Shown here: one piece after another, positions 23,601 to 25,131 of the stretch
Position numbering within the stretch: position 1 is the first letter of the stretch
How the letters are laid out: each line of letters opens with the position of its first letter
From: Kiritimatiellia bacterium
GTDB lineage: Bacteria; Verrucomicrobiota; Kiritimatiellia; RFP12; UBA1067
Reading direction: 5' to 3'
NCBI GenBank assembly: GCA_904502135.1
Contig: CAJGDE010000016.1
Location: forward strand, 1-25,131
Length of the DNA stretch: 25,131 nt
Position numbers and translations under genes: made by a program
Notes under the pieces: generated by a model
The model's database searches: none
Told to the model about the DNA's origin: nothing
What the model saw: the letters and a program-made list of their open reading frames with translations, nothing else

Positions 23601-24926
23601 GACTCTGCCTGATATAACCGCAGACGAAAGAGGGCTTTGCGGCATCACATTGAAAACAAAACTGTCGATCTGGCCGTAATCACTGACTTTAGGCAGATTA
23701 TACCAGTAATCCTCCTGGCCGCCCCAACCCATATTCACGTGCACATATTCATACCCGTTATTTAATCCATATCCGTCGGCGATGACGATATGCCCGGGAA
23801 CAAGCATAAAGACAGGCAGCCCCGCATCCAGATTTGTGTACAGCGCTTTACGACTTACCTCCGGAATGTTTTCAGGCGACACATAGTAATGTCCGTTGCT
23901 GAATAGATCCAAATACACTGCGCTGGCATACCCCCAGTAATCCTTCATAGCTTTTGTCATATCGTAGATATAAGCGCCGCTGCCGGCGGGAGAATATGAC
24001 ATAGATACAGATATGCCGGCATCCGACGTGAGCTTGCCGATGGCCTGATATTCCTCCTCGGACAACATTTGCATTCCGGGCATTTCGAACATCTTATCCC
24101 AATCGTATAAGCCGCCCTGTGTCGTAAGATCCATCGCTATTTCTTGCGATCCTTCATCATCAATGTCTTGCCAATAGCATGTACGCGTAATTTGCGGCAA
24201 AGATTTTGTCGGGTATTTATGATAGCGCATTATCTGAGCCATCGCCGTAGCCACACACCCGCATGGAGCGTTTTGCGAATCACCCGCAACAAACTCCTCC
24301 GGATCCGGACCATTTGGAGTATAATAGTTATAACAAGCCATATTTCTGGATGATCCCTGGCTCCATTTTGTCTTTACCAATGCCGGCACTCTCAGATCTC
24401 CAGGATTTCCGGAAGTGATTGGATTTGCATACGCTAACCCCTTACGCGCACTGTTTTCCAGCGCCTTTGCTTCAGAAATCAAATCATTCCAAAGTCTTTG
24501 AGCTTGAGTCAAAGAGGGGGCCGAAGATGTCGAACCGGTTGCAGCATACACTCTTGCTCCGCTTTTTGATGCACTGTTAAGAGCTGAAACATCACGATTT
24601 AAAAGCGCCCAAAGAGGACTTTTTTTGTCAATTATCGAATAATCGTTAGTCGAAGAAGTAAAAGCTATGACAGGAGCATAATCCGTATCTGACGAAGTGA
24701 ATATCGTTCCTGCACCAGCCATTTTTACAGCGTAAAACGATACGCCGTTCGTTGTAGAAAGTGTCGCAATCTTCTCGACACTTCTTCCAATTCTAGCACC
24801 TAGCATTCCTTCTCGCGCTACCCAAGCTTTGGCCATTAACTTAGCGTCATCCTGTGTAACAGGCTGGGCATAAACTGTAAACACAAGCGTAAAAAACGCC
24901 AGTGTAAGGGCTATACTTTTATTCAT
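20664..24926 (-). CDS. Large secreted C10-family (streptopain-like) cysteine peptidase with beta-helix repeats
   Basis: This 1420-aa exported protein starts with a signal peptide (1-20, cleavage VYA then Q21). A Spi-like propeptide region (about 21-150) follows, then a C10 catalytic domain (about 175-430). Catalytic residues are Cys224 in CGCVATAMAQIMRYHKYP and His379 in PGHIVIADGYG, with HVNMGWGG (396-403) after it. Next is a carboxypeptidase-regulatory-like beta-sandwich (about 436-500). Then come three blocks of about 190-290 residues rich in Gly/Ser/Asn beta-helix-like turns, each ending in an FGxA...LxW signature (687-725, 968-1003, 1254-1296). After a Glu/Pro hinge (1327-1338), a compact C-terminal domain (about 1341-1420) contains WSLSITNVVKSCWYTL. 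AGGAGA lies 4 nt before the ATG. Likely a surface or secreted protease acting on host or community proteins; the role is inferred. Confidence 0.88.
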   Translation of the reverse strand: MNKSIALTLAFFTLVFTVYAQPVTQDDAKLMAKAWVAREGMLGARIGRSVEKIATLSTTNGVSFYAVKMAGAGTIFTSSDTDYAPVIAFTSSTNDYSIIDKKSPLWALLNRDVSALNSASKSGARVYAATGSTSSAPSLTQAQRLWNDLISEAKALENSARKGLAYANPITSGNPGDLRVPALVKTKWSQGSSRNMACYNYYTPNGPDPEEFVAGDSQNAPCGCVATAMAQIMRYHKYPTKSLPQITRTCYWQDIDDEGSQEIAMDLTTQGGLYDWDKMFEMPGMQMLSEEEYQAIGKLTSDAGISVSMSYSPAGSGAYIYDMTKAMKDYWGYASAVYLDLFSNGHYYVSPENIPEVSRKALYTNLDAGLPVFMLVPGHIVIADGYGLNNGYEYVHVNMGWGGQEDYWYNLPKVSDYGQIDSFVFNVMPQSPLSSAVISGRVLDHDGKSIAGAIVKLYKSGSSTLATQVVSSAYGVWGAVVPGGNEYDIHVEYDNARIVGDLSGVQVSSPQIYGTPDVPIVTSVAGIGNSWGNDITIGEPSVRVGTEVFSSLDKAIVAARDMSEPVIEILAPTKLSANVEIDFDCTIKSSDGVDPFLAPIVCERDSALNEETVLVVSNEVRVLLQDVVFKGDNDKKIKVCVKGTAALSGIVGVDEIVCQDESKIEIAGVLENPLVIDYETAKDANEVFGFASCSFDEAQLSSKRLFNKYDDELGGVASESGSLSWGAADVDEVSAIVKLNQDGVVKNFRSLKTLMKFVTNDAEIVVVKNSKLSESVTLSKDVVIRSENFSVITVESGASITLDGGMVISNVVFDCSAASFRSSFITLNSGASLTLGENASLTGGQLIGYTGAVYVNAGATLTMLDGSLISNFTLDTASGGAVSLMGKFDFLGGTISSCKAQSGGAICAIGGAELNVSGSAKAVDNTNTEGKTDNINLWAEDILSLGEDCENVSIGVNKSSANDVDEKFGLAPDLSDREFSQDCVRNDVNGDIVAKVLNGQLVWGERTVPVNPVAYIGDVPYITFDSAVNDAKDGDTITIVTNEPAVYNKDIVIDKHLTLTSQAEDQYGLARRGNASIKIISGGHLTVTNLFIDGGATNTFFGSEFYSSENKPIFWVEGGELVLEKNAAVKYGSDSLYAPGGIAVMEGSSLTMKPGSLVFACTNIVSQAPSAILVQGNNATFNFEGGVVQGCGSSEYGAVAVWTGAKILVSNDASIMDNANDDLHLAETAKLILSGDYTGTMSVKQGDNANKKEFGVADENYSGSDMSSSAARFINAENKSDVGVVVTNDANKILVWVSALVENDEGVMTYETESGEILTLMGELPGSEEPVPEVVEPEMVAFKLVSYDPLGASWSLSITNVVKSCWYTLRGGERPVTNEFTVIERKCASDSGEMIFNHSTSSPSFFWQVVAEPSDAYTNE
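20665..20697 (-). promoter_or_regulatory. Weak candidate recA promoter inside the upstream gene
   Basis: On the minus strand TTGTTG, a 17-bp spacer and TATACA fall within the last codons of the C10 peptidase gene, roughly 35 nt before the recA ATG. Both hexamers are imperfect. It would allow recA expression independent of the peptidase, but the match is modest. Confidence 0.3.
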
Positions 24927-24953
24927 AAATTCTCCTATCTCAGATTATGGGTA

Positions 24954-24983
24954 ATTATACCACTTTTCTGACCAAACTTGCAA
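24954..24983 (-). promoter_or_regulatory. Promoter of the C10 peptidase-recA-ilvD group
   Basis: The minus strand has TTGCAA (complement of 24978-24983), an 18-bp spacer and TATAAT (complement of 24954-24959) with TGG directly before it, an extended -10. Predicted start is near 24947, giving a leader of about 20 nt with the AGGAGA site. Confidence 0.75.
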
Positions 24984-25131
24984 CAGATACAGTAATCGGT
25001 TAGTCGAATGTGCGGACTACCGCCGCCCATCCGACTAAGGTGTTTGGCAGTGTGGACTTCCTATTGTTTTAAAACAGCCGTTCCGTATGCCATTTAATCA
25101 AAAAAAAAGAAATAAAAAATCATTTTTGCGC
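24984..25131. other. Gene-free region upstream of the C10 peptidase
   Basis: About 150 nt with no credible open frame on either strand. It holds the word GTAATCGGTTA (24992-25002) and three GACTA half-sites (TAGTC 25001-25005, GACTA 25015-25019, GACTA 25033-25037). There is a nested hairpin (TTAGTCG 25000-25006 with CGACTAA 25032-25038; inner GCGG/CCGC at 25012-25023) and a 12-bp palindrome TGTTTTAAAACA (25065-25076). An A-rich tract lies at the right edge; read on the minus strand this is a T-tract and might be the tail of a terminator for a gene beyond the window. Confidence 0.5.
25000..25038. repeat. Nested inverted repeat upstream of the C10 peptidase promoter
   Basis: The outer arms TTAGTCG (25000-25006) and CGACTAA (25032-25038) are perfect. 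The inner hairpin is GCGG (25012-25015), loop ACTA, CCGC (25020-25023). It lies about 50-90 nt upstream of the predicted transcription start and has no following T-run on the plus strand, so it suits a protein-binding site better than a terminator. Confidence 0.4.

Noticed and set aside
25097..25124. A-rich tract as a confident terminator
   Set aside because: Any stem would lie outside the window, so the tract alone cannot support the call.

Overview
The window reads as a chromosomal segment of a Gram-negative, probably anaerobic bacterium. The envelope evidence is a lipid A-type acyltransferase, a repeat-rich outer-membrane-like protein and a type II secretion F protein. Rnf subunits and a very large secreted C10 cysteine peptidase with beta-helix-like repeats fit a gut-type member of the PVC group (Kiritimatiellota/Verrucomicrobiota). 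That placement is an inference from gene content, because no rRNA or other strong phylogenetic marker is present. Nearly every protein gene is on the minus strand; only the two tRNAs, and possibly a gene fragment at the left edge, are on the plus strand.

Layout in transcription order, right to left. (1) 24926-17914: secreted C10 peptidase, recA and ilvD. (2) 17891-11467: rnfC, rnfD, rnfG, a lipid A-type acyltransferase, a UvrD/PcrA helicase and tadA, all closely packed. (3) 11431-9331: an orphan GspF/PilC-type protein and an unrecognised 308-aa protein. (4) tRNA-Ala(CGC) on the plus strand at 9217-9292, back to back with the promoter of the next group. (5) 9092-6487: an outer-membrane-like repeat protein, parB and a glutaminyl-cyclase-like M28 protein. 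(6) 6414-1441: an XRE-cupin regulator, accD, accA, ilvE and recJ, with overlapping or near-overlapping ends. (7) tRNA-Val(GAC) on the plus strand and galM on the minus strand, diverging from a shared intergenic region. The left edge (1-135) is GC-rich and contains hairpins.

Functional themes are fatty-acid and branched-chain amino-acid synthesis (accDA, ilvE, ilvD), membrane redox energy conservation (part of an Rnf complex), DNA maintenance (recA, recJ, uvrD, parB) and envelope/secretion (acyltransferase, GspF, outer-membrane-like protein, C10 peptidase, glutaminyl cyclase).

Promoters are visible. Six of eight proposed promoters carry the extended -10 TGnTATAAT, and two of these lie so close to a start codon (galM, gspF) that the mRNAs should be nearly leaderless. 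The most thought-provoking link is between the glutaminyl-cyclase-like enzyme and the C10 peptidase, whose predicted mature N-terminus is Gln. This resembles the pyroglutamate 'Q-rule' described for Bacteroidetes exported proteins. I found no CRISPR array, insertion sequence, prophage, rRNA or riboswitch.
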